Below are positions 11,076 to 22,100 of a stretch of 62,000 nucleotides of DNA, in pieces (position 1 is the stretch's first letter; the number at the start of each line of letters is the position of its first letter). The position numbers and the translations under genes were made by a program. The notes below the pieces were generated by a model. It did not search any database and had not been told where the DNA came from. It saw only the letters and a list, made by a program, of their open reading frames with translations. The stretch comes from Chrysomallon squamiferum. Its lineage: Eukaryota; Mollusca; Gastropoda; Neomphalida; Peltospiridae. The stretch is taken from positions 17,721,698 through 17,783,697 of the forward strand of contig CM022670.1 of NCBI GenBank assembly GCA_012295275.1, read 5' to 3'.

Positions 11076-11748
11076 AATTATTTGATATGTACAATTCAAT
11101 AAAACAGTTATGATACAATACCATCATAATAATATAATTTTTTGTCAATAGTTGTGTACCCATGGCTTATATATTATGTTAAATAACTAAGTACAGATTA
11201 AACTTTTATATATCTATTCACTTTTTAGATAAATAATTTTTATAGAATTTACCGACACTTTAATTTTAATTTATGTTTTACATTTGTATCACCTTATTCA
11301 GTTTGTCTTATATTACGTCATGAGTGAAATGTATATTTTTCTTTTCTTTCAGTTTAAAATAATAACACAAATAATATAATGGTTTAGTATATTTAAATGC
11401 AACATAACATTTGACTTAATACAACGTAAAATGATATGAATATTCAAGGGAGTAAGAATATCGTTTTATAATTTAGTTTTTTCAAATGTTTTTTCTTGAA
11501 TATATATATCTATATATATATAGATATGTATATGTTTTGTTTTTAACGAAAAAAAATTACTTTCAGAAGCAGCAAATATATTTAAACATAATTTTGTACA
11601 AAACCCTGTATATCTTATTGCTTTATTTTATTACATTTGTTTTTATTTATTTTTTATTCATTTATTTAGCTGAGATTTAGTTCTTATAAATATTATTGAT
11701 ATTCAACAGATGATGGGTTTTATAATTTATAATTTGATTAGTTTGACA

Positions 11749-11749
<1 letters not shown>
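11076..11749. other. A+T-rich spacer
   Basis: Unique, very A+T-rich. A small symmetric TATATATATCTATATATATAG-like stretch lies near 11501-11524. No gene recognised. Confidence 0.6.
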
Positions 11750-11787
<38 letters not shown>

Positions 11788-11798
11788 CATTGTTGTTG

Positions 11799-11851
<53 letters not shown>
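11750..11851 (+). repeat. (ATT)n microsatellite with GTT interruption
   Basis: ATT units with a TTG block near 11790-11803. Confidence 0.96.
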
Positions 11852-11899
11852 TTCTGTTGATCAATAACACTTTAATAAACTGATTATCTTTGTGTACAA

Positions 11900-12600
11900 A
11901 CAGGAAAAATAACACTGTTCATTTTCGTCCTTCATCTTGATGAGGTCAGAACAAGAGTGATTTTAGTTTCATTATTAAAAATAACAGACTGTCAAAAGGA
12001 AATCTCCGCTATTCACAATTCATCAAACATGTTTCTTTTCCCAGCATGATCCGTTATTCACTGGCGAGCATTTTGGAAAAACAACCAGTCATTGGTCACT
12101 TCGTAAAACCGTGACAATGGGGCACTTTTCAGGCTCACAGGTTAATCGTGTTTTGAAAAGTAACCCCTGAAATTGTCTCATTTACTCGCTCAATGCGTGC
12201 AATTTCCCGCTCAACAAAAGCGTCCGTTCGATTTTTACGAGCAAACGTAAAAGTAATATTGTATACAAGATGTTTTCGTGGCAGGACGCTATTCAGTCGC
12301 TTTGACGAAGCGCAGAGGGGCGATGTGATTGCTTTAAAAACTGGAACGTTCTGGTAAAACGAAATCGTCTCGATATAACTCGTTTTTCGTAAATCAATTT
12401 TCTTTTATGAAAACAGCGAGACGGTGGCGTGCGTATTTCTTAACAGCGGCTTGGCACAATCGGCGCTCCGTATTTTTTTTTTTGCGTGAACGGAATTCGA
12501 ATCGAGAACGGAACTTTATTATAGTCGGCGCGTTCTTCAACGACAACAATGAACGTCATTACGCTGCAACGAACACTGCAGCGGAGACTTCTCAGAATGG
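11900..12600. promoter_or_regulatory. Large candidate regulatory island
   Basis: About 650 bp of balanced unique sequence, one of the longest blocks without microsatellites. It contains GGTCAC (12094-12099) and GTGAC (12111-12115) as an inverted pair beside ACAATGG (SOX-like), plus many CG dinucleotides. A 145-aa frame starting at 12407 runs into poly-A and is not credible. No splice-bounded exon was found. Confidence 0.42.
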
Positions 12601-12960
12601 AAGAAAGAAAAAAAAAAAAGGAAAATCAAATATCGGCATTTTTGCACTTTTAGACACAGTGATTTCAGATCAGCTGCTTATTGGCTTGTTACTGATGAAT
12701 AAAAGGAGGAAAACAAACACTAAAAAAAAAAAAAAAAAGACAAAAAAAAAAAAAAAAAATAGAAGAAAAATGAAAATGAAAAGTTATTTTATGTGTGTGT
12801 GTGTTGTGTGTGTGTATATATATATGTATATTATATCTCAGTAATAGAAAGAAATCCTTTTTTAATCCATATTTCTTTCAAATGTTAAATAATTCATCCC
12901 CATAGCCGTCCACTCATTCATACATTTATTCATGCATGCAGCCGTCCAAAACAACCATCT
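12601..12960. repeat. Poly-A runs and short GT tract
   Basis: A-rich runs (12602-12619, 12722-12758) and GT/TA units at 12794-12832, then a CATTCATACATT-like degenerate stretch. Confidence 0.8.
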
Positions 12961-13612
12961 ACTAACTAAATTTATATTCAGTTTTATTAAAACGTTCAAC
13001 ACAAAAGTATGTCGCTCACTTTTTGTCGACCACAATCATCTACATTTTTAAACGTACTGATTAAACTTGCATCCTCGCTGAAATACGTCATTTCAAAGCT
13101 CATGGAAAAAGAGAGAGAAAATTACCGCTATCACTTCGGAAATAAATCAATCTGATTATTTTTTTTTTTTCCCCAGCATCCAATTGAGGCAATCATCCCT
13201 TAAAATGGTAAAAATAAAGATTTTCATCGGCTGATTTCACTTGAACACAAAATAAGTGTAAAATTCTCGCCAGTTATCTTGGAGATCAGAGCACACGGCC
13301 AATCGCCAATTCTTGCCGAGTTTATGATTAACTCGCATGCAGGGACCAAATCTTCCATCTTAACCCGGAACCTGACGCTGATAACCGAAAATTATCGTCT
13401 TCCTTCAGGAAGCTAGTTTCCACGAAGATGCGCGGAACGCCCCGACAATTATCCGTAATTCATCGGAGGTTCATCTTCCGATCAAATTGCTCAGGAAGAC
13501 TTTATATGGAAATGATCGTTATTTTCTCGAAAACTACTTTCTACTCGACAAATCCTCACATCGAGGGAGACAGGCGGATTACGAACTTCAAATTGAGATT
13601 TTTTTTTTAAAA
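12961..13612. promoter_or_regulatory. Large candidate regulatory island
   Basis: Balanced block interrupted only by a T run at about 13159. It includes CCAATTGAGG, GATTAACTCG, ATTATCGTC and paired TCTTCC/GGAAG motifs around 13350-13500. Two overlapping plus frames of 60-68 aa in different registers argue against coding. Its neighbour island at 13926 gives a cluster of three within 2.7 kb. Confidence 0.42.
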
Positions 13613-13645
13613 GAGGATTTTAATGGTTTTAATGCATATACATAC

Positions 13646-13678
<33 letters not shown>

Positions 13679-13925
13679 TCGCTTGAAGAATAAATTAAAT
13701 GCTGCAAATTTTTCTAAATTTATTATTTATTATGAAATCGGCATAATGAAAATCAGGAAAAACATAAATAATTACTATCATTATTAAAAAAAAAATTTAA
13801 ATATATTTTTTTTATGCATATGCAAAAATATATAAAACGGAATAAAAAAAAAAACGAAAATAAAAGTAATAATAATAATAATAAATATATATTAATAAAA
13901 AAAAAAGAAAGAAAAAAAAACGACT
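13613..13925. repeat. GTAT microsatellite and A-rich DNA
   Basis: TATG units at 13640-13678 followed by A-runs and a short AAT tract at about 13869-13883. Confidence 0.85.
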
Positions 13926-14610
13926 AGAAAATCCAGAATGAAAAGCTACTTCAAAGTACTGGAATAATAAACAAGCGTATTCACACGTCTCGCTCTCGTG
14001 TAGATTAATCAGAAAAAGCCAAACTCGAGTGGCGCGTAACTCGTCTTATTTAACCAAAGCGCTCATCGAAAAGGCGGCATCGGCAAACTGAAATTCGCCT
14101 CACAAGTTATTTTATTCAGTGTTTATCCGAGCCCAATTGATGAAAAATTCTTCTTCATATTCCCGGCTAACAATTGCCCTAACCATCTTTTACGACACCC
14201 AGGTCCAACACGCCTTAATTTTCTTCCCTCGGTTAATTATATTAGGGGCCCCTCGTGTCAACACGGAACGGTTTACAATACGTTGAAGATGGCAGGATGA
14301 TTAAACGCAAAATATGTATGTACAGACATCTTTCTTCAATTCATTGGACGCCGCGCAAACACTAAAGCAAACAGAGGCTGGAAATAAAGATGAAGAAGAA
14401 GAAAAAATAAAACATAAAGGAAAAAGAAAATTTTAAAGTTAGTTTGCCAAACTTTGTCAAAAGCCCCTGTAGTAGTTGTCTCGGGAATAAAAGACGCCGT
14501 GGTCATTGTTGTAGAGTTTTTGTTGTAAGTGGTTGGGATACAAATTTTAAACTTGTTCAGGGTTGTTATCTTGTTATTGCTAGGTGACCTCAATACAGAG
14601 GTGATTATTT
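13926..14610. promoter_or_regulatory. Large candidate regulatory island
   Basis: Balanced block with CG-rich patches. TTAATTA (14233-14239) lies 4 bp before the 10-bp palindrome AGGGGCCCCT (14244-14253). Other A+T cores are AGATTAATC and CCCAATTGATG. No reading frame of note on the plus strand; an 85-aa minus frame has no domain. A+T homeodomain-type cores in balanced DNA fit a developmental enhancer, but that is inference. Confidence 0.42.
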
Positions 14611-14802
14611 GGAGAAGTGTTTTAAATTTACAAAGTAGGAATTAACAAGTAAATATTGAAAGAAAAAAAAAAGTGTTTGGAAAAGAGAAAAAGATGCCTG
14701 GTTTGGTTATAATGGATTAATAAATACAAGTGAATTGATAAACAGGAGGAAAAAATAATAATAAAAGGATTACGTTAATAACGTTTTTTTTTACTCAGCT
14801 GA

Positions 14803-14836
<34 letters not shown>

Positions 14837-14894
14837 TACGAAAAATTATTTATGACGACAGTTATTGCAACACTTAAATATTAATTAAAAACAA

Positions 14895-14953
<59 letters not shown>

Positions 14954-14960
14954 ATTTAAA
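14611..14960. repeat. A+T-rich spacer with AAT and (AAAT)n arrays
   Basis: An AAT run at 14806-14833 and a pure AAAT array at about 14893-14955 after a mixed spacer. Confidence 0.9.
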
Positions 14961-15099
14961 AAATTAGAAATTAAATATTTCATTACTAAAAATTTCAGTA
15001 ATAATGTTCCAGTTTCTATCAACAATGAACTGTGTACATGTGTCTTTATTCTTTAATTTATATTTAAAAATATCATTTTATCTATGCAGTTATTTTTTG

Positions 15100-15144
15100 A
15101 AAATAATACCCTAACAACAGCAACAACAACCACAATAATATTAT

Positions 15145-15199
<55 letters not shown>

Positions 15200-15212
15200 T
15201 AATAATAAAAAT

Positions 15213-15244
<32 letters not shown>

Positions 15245-15322
15245 TAATAATAATAAAAATAGCAATAATAATAATAATAATAATAATAATACATGTACAA
15301 AATATATATATATATATATATA
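15100..15322 (+). repeat. AAC/AAT arrays and TA tract
   Basis: AAC units near 15113-15130, interrupted AAT arrays at 15149-15291 and TA at 15302-15322. Five overlapping frames are homopolymer artefacts. Confidence 0.95.
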
Positions 15323-15570
15323 TGAATGACATCTAAAATAATGAGTGTAAAAGTTTCTTAAACATACACATAATAAGTAAATAAAAACAAATAATAAAAT
15401 ATAAAGGAGAAAAACAAAAAGAGCAGTAAAAAAGAAAAACCACACAATTAAATCATTACAAAATAAATAATAAAAACTTCATTCAAATCCAAATAAGACA
15501 ATACCGAAAACGCGTCATGGAAATAATAATAATAAAAAAAACAAAAAAACTGTACAGATAAGAACCATTA
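15323..15570. other. A-rich spacer
   Basis: A-rich unique DNA; nothing recognised. Confidence 0.55.
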
Positions 15571-16030
15571 CGTGCAAATAAACAAACAGAAGGGTGAAGT
15601 TGTAAAAGCGCCAGTCAGCTGTAAACAACTTAGTGCCACAGTTAGAATAATTCCGTAGAGAGAGAGATGTCTGAATTCACCTGTAATTACAGGTGGGAAC
15701 AAAGTGAAGCAACGACAGGTAATTTGCTCTTGAAAAGCGAAGATACAGACCAAAGCAATCAGTGACGCTGTATGGGTGTGACATGTACACTGCTGCCCTG
15801 GGGTTGTCTTGGTGACGGCTAACTAGGGGGGACAAGAGGAAGCGATGATCTGCTATCTCGTCTAGGTGTCAATGAAGCGACTGTCAGCGGACATTGTTCT
15901 TAAAGGCGTTCAGCAGTCGTTTATTGGAGGGGTGGGAATTGAGGGCGTAATTCGAGCGATTTGCTCATAGGAGACTCTACGTTCGACACCTAATCCCCCA
16001 AAGCTAACTACGAGGAGCATTGTCCTGTTA
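15571..16030. promoter_or_regulatory. Strong candidate regulatory island
   Basis: Balanced, G-rich block that contains the palindrome at 15678-15695, a CAGCTG E-box near 15616, GACAGGTAATTTG near 15714 and TAATCCC (15991-15997, K50 homeodomain type such as Otx/Gsc). No long frame on the plus strand; a 61-aa minus frame has no domain. Dense E-box and homeodomain-type sites make this one of the better enhancer candidates here. Confidence 0.45.
15678..15695. promoter_or_regulatory. 18-bp perfect palindrome: E-box, TAATTA, E-box
   Basis: CACCTGTAATTACAGGTG is identical to its reverse complement. It has CACCTG at each end (Snail/ZEB/E-protein type E-boxes) and the homeodomain core TAATTA at the dyad. 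Dyad sites usually mean a symmetric dimer; here two factor classes could share one site. The symmetry is seen directly; binding is inferred. Confidence 0.55.
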
Positions 16031-16244
16031 CAGCGTGATTTGTTATTTTTTTTAAAATTTACTAACAAGATGAAGAAATACTGCTTTATTATTACAATTG
16101 CGAGTCGAAAAATTTAACTTAGCTCTTGTATTAAAACAGACATAATAGAGTGTTTAAATTATTCAGCATAACGGAACAATATTTTAAAGTGATGTAATAA
16201 AATATATGTTCAGAAAAGAACAATATATCTGTATATACCACAGA
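16031..16244. other. A+T-rich spacer
   Basis: Unique A+T-rich DNA; nothing recognised. Confidence 0.55.
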
Positions 16245-16259
16245 TACACACACACACAT

Positions 16260-16292
<33 letters not shown>
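16245..16292 (+). repeat. (CA)n microsatellite
   Basis: CA dinucleotides interrupted once by ATAA near 16259. Confidence 0.95.
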
Positions 16293-16294
<2 letters not shown>

Positions 16295-16384
16295 GAAGTA
16301 TAAATGTATGTTAAATAATCAATGAAAGATTATTATAAGTATACAAATATTTTATTTAAACGTGAATAAATAATGAAATGATAT

Positions 16385-16497
16385 TTAGAAAGAAACATAG
16401 AGCAAAAGAAAGAGAAAGAAAGGTACACAGAGAAAGCGAGAGATAGAGTGAGAGTGTGGGTGATAGAAAGAAAGAAAGAGAGTGTGTGAGAGTGAAG

Positions 16498-16557
<60 letters not shown>
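16385..16557 (+). repeat. Degenerate purine stretch then pure (GA)n
   Basis: GAAA, GTGA and GAGT units at 16385-16500 lead into an uninterrupted GA tract (16501-16557). The whole stretch is nearly all purine apart from T and CA interruptions. Confidence 0.94.
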
Positions 16558-16560
<3 letters not shown>

Positions 16561-17104
16561 AGACGGAGGAGAAGCATTCTTGCAAAAATAATATACTAAG
16601 GCATATATCACGGCGCAGTGGTTGGAACGGAATTTCAAGTTAGAGAGACATAATGCATCATAATAATGACATTTTGCAAGTAACACGGACACGTTGCTAT
16701 GTAACACAGACAGGTTACTATGTAACAGAGACACATAGATTATAGTAGGTACAGTTTCGTGAGGACAATGTTTTCTAGATGAATGATAGCTTAACCCTGT
16801 GGGCACCGTTTGCGGTTCTTTGAGGGAAGCATTCTGTCCTAACAGGTATTATTTTAAACGGTGACAAAATGATATATTTGTATTCGAGTGTGTCAGGTAA
16901 ACAGACTTACTACAGGGATTAAACAAACATCTGACTATTCTGAGATATTTACCTCGTATGTTATGTTTTTTTTAATTCTAGGCCAGGTGCAACAGTATTG
17001 TATACATATATATACATAGACATATGTATAAGATATATAGTATACATAAAATACGTACAAAATACATACAATAAATGTAAAAATATGCTTACGTATAACC
17101 GAAA
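16558..17104. other. Mixed spacer
   Basis: Moderately balanced unique DNA at 16740-16930 (ends of a weak island), then A+T-rich with TATACATA units. It contains the minisatellite listed separately. Confidence 0.5.
16681..16743 (+). repeat. 21-bp minisatellite, 3 copies
   Basis: Units start at 16681, 16702 and 16723, exactly 21 bp apart. Each begins TAACA(C/G) and includes GACA; the first two end CTATG. Confidence 0.85.
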
Positions 17105-17231
17105 TACAGTATTTTAAATTTATTTAATAATAAAAAATATTGATGATAGCAGCAGCAGTAGTAGTAGTGCTTTTATCATAATCATTACCATCATCAATAT
17201 TTTTATTATTAAATACATTTTAAATACTGTA
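17105..17231. repeat. Foldback: 43-nt inverted arms, 42-nt loop
   Basis: The arm at 17105-17147 (starts TACAGTATTT, ends TATTGATGAT) is the reverse complement of 17190-17231, with two substitutions and one A-run indel. The loop is AGC/AGT triplets and TTTTATCATAATCATT. It could be a small MITE-like element or an extruding hairpin; A+T-rich arms make it weak as a miRNA precursor. Confidence 0.75.
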
Positions 17232-17460
17232 GTATTAATAATAATAAAATAATAATAATAATAATAATTATTATTATCATTATTAATGTAGTAGTAATAG
17301 TAGCAGTTGTAGCAGCAGTAGTAGTAGTAGTAGTGTTTTATCATAATCATTATCATCATCAATATTTTTATATTATTGTTGTTGTTGTTATTATTATTAT
17401 TATTGTTGTTATTTATATTATAATGATACAAAGGACAACAACAACAACAATAACAATAAT
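17150..17460. repeat. Duplicated AGC/AGT block within AAT/ATT microsatellites
   Basis: The block AGCAGCAGTAGTAGT...CATCATCAATATTTTTAT at about 17150-17206 recurs at about 17311-17370. Between and after them lie AAT, ATT, GTT and AAC tracts. Frames here are Asn/Tyr/Leu repeats. Confidence 0.85.
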
Positions 17461-17662
17461 GATAATTAGCTCAGACATGTATATTAAGGAAAATAATACA
17501 TGTAGTTAAACAAAATAATAGCATCTGAAATAATTAAGTTGAATATATATTTTTTTTCTGCTCACCATTATAATTATTTTACGCTGAAGTTATTTAATTA
17601 AATAAAGAAAACAAAATTATTATCGTCATTGTCGTTGTTATTGTTGTTAATAATATTATTAC

Positions 17663-17707
<45 letters not shown>

Positions 17708-17960
17708 AACAACTATTATTATTATTAAAAAAGTATAGCGTGCTAAATTACTATTAATAGTTATAACAAATAAATTTGCTATATATTTCTTTTTATAAAA
17801 ATGTAAAAAAAAAAGAAAAAATCTCGCCAAAGAATATTCTTGCTGTTAAAAAGAAAACTAAAAATAATGAAATCAACTCACACATGACACATCACAGTAA
17901 TTAAGTATTTGTTTATTTTTCTTATCTGGATATTATAAATACAAATCATTTTTTTTTTTT
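17461..17960. repeat. A+T-rich spacer with (ATT)n at 17655-17706
   Basis: Unique A+T-rich DNA around an ATT array. No gene recognised. Confidence 0.75.
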
Positions 17961-18245
17961 CATTTTCATCCCGGTTTACTGATTGAGCGACGCGTTATCC
18001 TGTTAAAACTTTACGCAGTGTCACTAAATCGGGTAATTTTCCGGCTCTCTCTCCCGTAAAATGGAAACCTAGTGCATCTGACAAGCCGTGAAACTCAAAC
18101 CACGGCGGCCCTGTCAGCTCAACAATGGACTACAAACTCGAGAAAATGCCGCTTTTCAAAGGAGCCTTGGACGTATCTATCAAACAACGTAAAGAACAGT
18201 TCCCCACCCAGGGAGAAGCGAAATCCATGCTCTAAAGACCGTCAC
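17961..18245. promoter_or_regulatory. Candidate regulatory island
   Basis: Balanced block starting CATCCCGGTTTACTG. A 76-aa plus frame (18072-18302) crosses it into poly-A and has no domain. Bounded by T-run and A-run. Confidence 0.33.
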
Positions 18246-18255
18246 AAAAGAGAGC

Positions 18256-18257
<2 letters not shown>

Positions 18258-18288
<31 letters not shown>

Positions 18289-18349
18289 TAAAAAAAATAT
18301 GAAGAAGAAAAAGAAAACGAAGAAAAAAAAAAAAAAAAAAAAAAAAAAA
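18258..18349 (+). repeat. Two poly-A tracts
   Basis: A runs at 18258-18285 and about 18323-18349 with an AAG-rich link. Confidence 0.95.
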
Positions 18350-18485
18350 GTGCGCTACCGCTTTTCTGCAGTTAAAGCGTGGTTAGTTTTAATTAAATTT
18401 CTTAAATGGTTTATTTTGTAAATTTCTCCCGAGATAGTTTGTAAACACACAGTAAAAAAAAAATTGTATATTAATAATTCAATGT

Positions 18486-18577
18486 ATTTATATATATATA
18501 TTTATATATATATATATATGTATGTATGTATGTATGTATATATATTACTAGTATTTCTTTATACAATAATAATAATG

Positions 18578-18614
<37 letters not shown>

Positions 18615-18700
18615 TAATAATAATAGTAGTAGTAGTAGTAGTAGTAGCAAAATCAGTAAAAATATTAGTGATAGTAATTGTAGTAGTAGTAATAATAATG
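18486..18700 (+). repeat. TA/TATG, AAT and AGT microsatellites
   Basis: TA and GTAT units (18488-18545), AAT (about 18566-18625) and AGT (18626-18648) followed by a degenerate AGT/AAT tail. Confidence 0.95.
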
Positions 18701-19024
18701 GCATTAAAATAATTATTTTTATCATAAATATCTGTATGAATACAATAATAAAAAAATAAAAACATAATAAATTATATTCATATTTGTGGTAACATTAATA
18801 ATTTTTATTATTCGCTAATAGTTTATTTACGAGTAATGTTCTTTTTATTCTTATGCACATATCTTTATTATTTTATAGACTAATGAAACTTAAGTGTCGA
18901 TAAGTTTTATATTTCTTATATTTAATGAATAAAATAAAAGAAACAAAATTTATTATTACCGATTTGAAATTATTGGTTAAGATATTAATTTTTACTGTTC
19001 TTGCAGTTGTTGTTTTAATCGAAA

Positions 19025-19026
<2 letters not shown>
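18701..19026. other. A+T-rich spacer
   Basis: Unique, very A+T-rich; nothing recognised. Confidence 0.6.
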
Positions 19027-19073
<47 letters not shown>

Positions 19074-19172
19074 GTTATTATCATCATCATCATCAGTATT
19101 ATTATTAATTCTGTTGTTAATATTATTACTTTTTGTTTAACTACTTCTACTGTAATTATTATTATAATTTTA

Positions 19173-19219
<47 letters not shown>

Positions 19220-19312
19220 GTCATAATCATTATAGCAATAATAATAATAATAACTATATCAATAACAACAACAAAAACAACAACAACAATAATATTAATA
19301 ATAATAATAACA
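19027..19312 (+). repeat. ATT/ATC arrays then AAT/AAC arrays
   Basis: ATT (19027-19079), ATC (19080-19094), a second ATT array (19167-19216), then AAT and AAC units to 19312. Confidence 0.94.
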
Positions 19313-20220
19313 AAACAAAAAAAAACCGATTTAATTCAATTAAACTTCTGTAATAAATACTGCGCTGAGGAAATGAAATTTTCGTTTACGCACGTGGAAA
19401 AACAGCAAACAGTGTTTAAGTGAAATGAAAACAGCAAACTGACCAGGAAGTCTCAGTAATCTGTTGTTTTTTTCCCGTTATCTGTCTCAACAAATTAAAT
19501 ACCCGCATGTGAATTTAAACATCAGCATTAATAATTTACACGCTATCTCTGCTTACAAACAAACCAGGAATTTATTTTATTGTAATATATTGAGAGAAAT
19601 TTTAAGGTTCGTAAATTATTTCATTTCTAACCGTAATAAATTAAAATAATTTTATTATTTTGAGTTGTGTTAATGCACGACCATTTAGGAAATATTTATC
19701 TTGAATTAAAAAAAAAAATTATCCTTCAAAACCCAGACATTTTATTTTATTTTTGTAACACGTTGTTTTAGTGCGATTTTACGATTTGTAAATTTTATAA
19801 CATTATCAGTTATTCGTGTTTTAAAATATTGTAAAAAGATGGTTAAGTTTTTTTTCATTAATAGACTAATGAAATTTTCACGGATTTTTATTTCAAAACT
19901 TTGACATGTCGCAAATACAAAATATATTAAATTTACAAAACTGACAATATCCGATTTAATATAACGCAAAGAAAAAGAAGCAATAAAAATATTTTTGATA
20001 TTTTTATTTTTAATTTTTTTTGGCATTTTATAAGTTTAATAATAATAATATTCGGAAGATGAAGAAATATTAAAATAATATTTGTCAGACAACTAATATT
20101 GTTTTATATAACGTTGTCTGTTGGTCTGATTATATCTTTTTCTATTTGGCGTATAGAAAATACTTTTTACTTAACGCGTTCTCTATAATAATTTATTCAG
20201 AAACACAAGTATATAAGGAA
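19313..20220. other. A+T-rich spacer
   Basis: Mostly A+T-rich, slightly more mixed at 19350-19560. Frames of 61-96 aa on both strands have no domain and an A+T-driven Ile/Lys/Asn/Phe composition. Confidence 0.55.
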
Positions 20221-20235
20221 AAAATGCTTCCACCT

Positions 20236-20294
<59 letters not shown>

Positions 20295-20335
20295 TATTAT
20301 TATTATTATTATTATTATTAAGGTGGAAACATTTT
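20221..20335. repeat. Palindromic microsatellite: (AAT)n-(ATT)n with unique inverted arms
   Basis: AAAATGCTTCCACCTTTAAT (20221-20240) begins an AAT run to about 20293, which switches to ATT and ends ATTAAGGTGGAAACATTTT (about 20317-20335). The outer arms are near-exact reverse complements, with one A/T indel and one substitution. The whole segment can fold into a hairpin with roughly 50-bp arms. Confidence 0.8.
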
Positions 20336-20399
20336 ATAAAATATCTTTTTTCAATATAAAATTATTTTACCTTATAGATAGATACTATTTGCTGTCTTA

Positions 20400-20450
<51 letters not shown>

Positions 20451-20546
20451 ATTATCATTATTATAGTCATCATCATCATTATCATTATTGCTGTCGTCGT
20501 TATTGTTGTTACTAGTATTGTTTTTGTTCTTCTTCTTCTTTAAAAA

Positions 20547-20598
<52 letters not shown>

Positions 20599-20600
20599 TA
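20400..20600 (+). repeat. ATT microsatellite in two arrays
   Basis: ATT arrays at about 20400-20447 and 20548-20590 separated by degenerate ATC/GTC/GTT and CTT units. Confidence 0.93.
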
Positions 20601-20950
20601 GTCATCTTTATCATTACATAATCAAGACCATAATAACATCTTCATTTCTGACACAGATGAGAATATATTTAATGGATATTTTAAATAAAGTCTATGGTAT
20701 GTATGAAGAATAATTATATCCCCCGCCTCAGTGTATTGTATTTTTCTTTCCTGTGAATACTGAAACACAGAGAGGGATTACAGAAATACGTGGGTTAAAA
20801 GGGCTGTGATACGTTACAGAGTGTCGACAGATACACGCAGTATGTAACACAGAAAATATCTCAGATATGTAACTTGTGAGTAGTTTAGTATGGCGTGTGA
20901 TTTTAAGTTCGTATATAACTATGTGTTTGTCTGATTGTGTATGTCTTTGT
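20601..20950. other. Spacer with small balanced patch
   Basis: Mixed patch at 20720-20900 with TACAGAGTGTCGACAG. No feature recognised. Confidence 0.5.
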
Positions 20951-21196
20951 GTATATGAATGTACATGCATGCATGTATATATATATGTATGTATGTGTGT
21001 ATATGTATGTATGTATATATATGTATGTGTATATGTATGTATGTATGTATATATATGTATGTGTGTGTATATATATAAATGTGTCTGTGATATATATATA
21101 TATAAATGTGTATATGTATTATATTTATACATATTTATGCATGTATACATGTATGTATTTTATTATTATAAAATTTATGTATGTATATATATTTGT

Positions 21197-21237
<41 letters not shown>

Positions 21238-21290
21238 ATATATATATATATATAAATATATATGTATGTATGTATATTTGTGTGAATGTA
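20951..21290 (+). repeat. TATG/TA microsatellite complex
   Basis: Alternating TATG, TGTG and TA units with a pure TA run at about 21198-21229. The 132-142-aa frames (Tyr/Val/Cys/Met) are artefacts. Confidence 0.94.
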
Positions 21291-21560
21291 GAATTTTGTA
21301 TTAGTATATTTGTCTATGAAAAGTGCATCACTTAAATAAATTTAATGGATGAACGAATAGATAGATAAATAAATAAATAAATAAATAAATAAACAAATAT
21401 AAATCTACAGTTTAATATTAATTTGTTTTTACGTTTTGATTAGAGACACTTTTTAACTAGGTGACTAATCTAAATGACAATACACGGGTACAGTGAAGAA
21501 ATTATTATTATTATTATTTTTTTTTTAAATAAAAAAATAGAGAAGAAATTTTAATTATAC
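21291..21560. other. A+T-rich spacer
   Basis: Includes an AAAT tract (about 21363-21394) and an ATT/T run (21500-21526). Confidence 0.6.
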
Positions 21561-21790
21561 GAGTGACTTGTTTTAAAGTCGTGTTACTTTCATAGCCAGG
21601 GAGGAATTTTTTTTGATGACTGCTAATTCAAGACACAGGAACCGCCTCCCACCCCTAGCAAAGTATCGTGTCTCATATACCCCGGGGGTGGGGATTAGAC
21701 TTTGTGACCCCTGGGTATGTGTCACGTGGCATTCAGGTAACCATACGCACCTGTGGGTATAATGCTTTAAGGAGTGTGACACTTGTCACG
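21561..21790. promoter_or_regulatory. G+C-richer candidate regulatory island
   Basis: Contains ACCCCGGGGGTGGGG, GGGATTA (21691-21697, minus-strand TAATCCC), GTCACGTGGC (21721-21730), CACCTGTGGG and GTGACACTTGTCAC, an inverted pair of GTGAC/GTCAC near 21777-21790. A minus frame of 69 aa has no domain. Site density is high for 230 bp. Confidence 0.4.
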
Positions 21791-22100
21791 ACAAATATTA
21801 CTTAGATAAAAATAAATAAAACGGGTATAGTAAAAAATATCGTGCCCATACACCATAGCTATTGCAGTGCTTACATAATAAGACTTATTCAAACAAAAAA
21901 AAAGAGAAAAAAAAATGTAAAGAAAAACGTAAAAATAAATTTGTAGAAAGATCTGTCTTACCTGCCAGCCCTGCGACTCGAGCGCAATGAATGACATTTC
22001 GTTTGTAAGTTGACAATCCGTTAGAAAACAGTATCACAGTCTCACTTCTTTATATAAAGGTAAAAAACGAGACTTATTTGTTTGTTGTCAACAAAAAAAA
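21791..22100. other. Mixed spacer
   Basis: A-rich DNA with a small patch near 21960-22000. Nothing recognised. Confidence 0.5.

Noticed and set aside
12407-12844. 145-aa plus-strand frame
   Set aside because: Starts in a balanced island but its second half is poly-A translated as Lys and a GT repeat; no domain.
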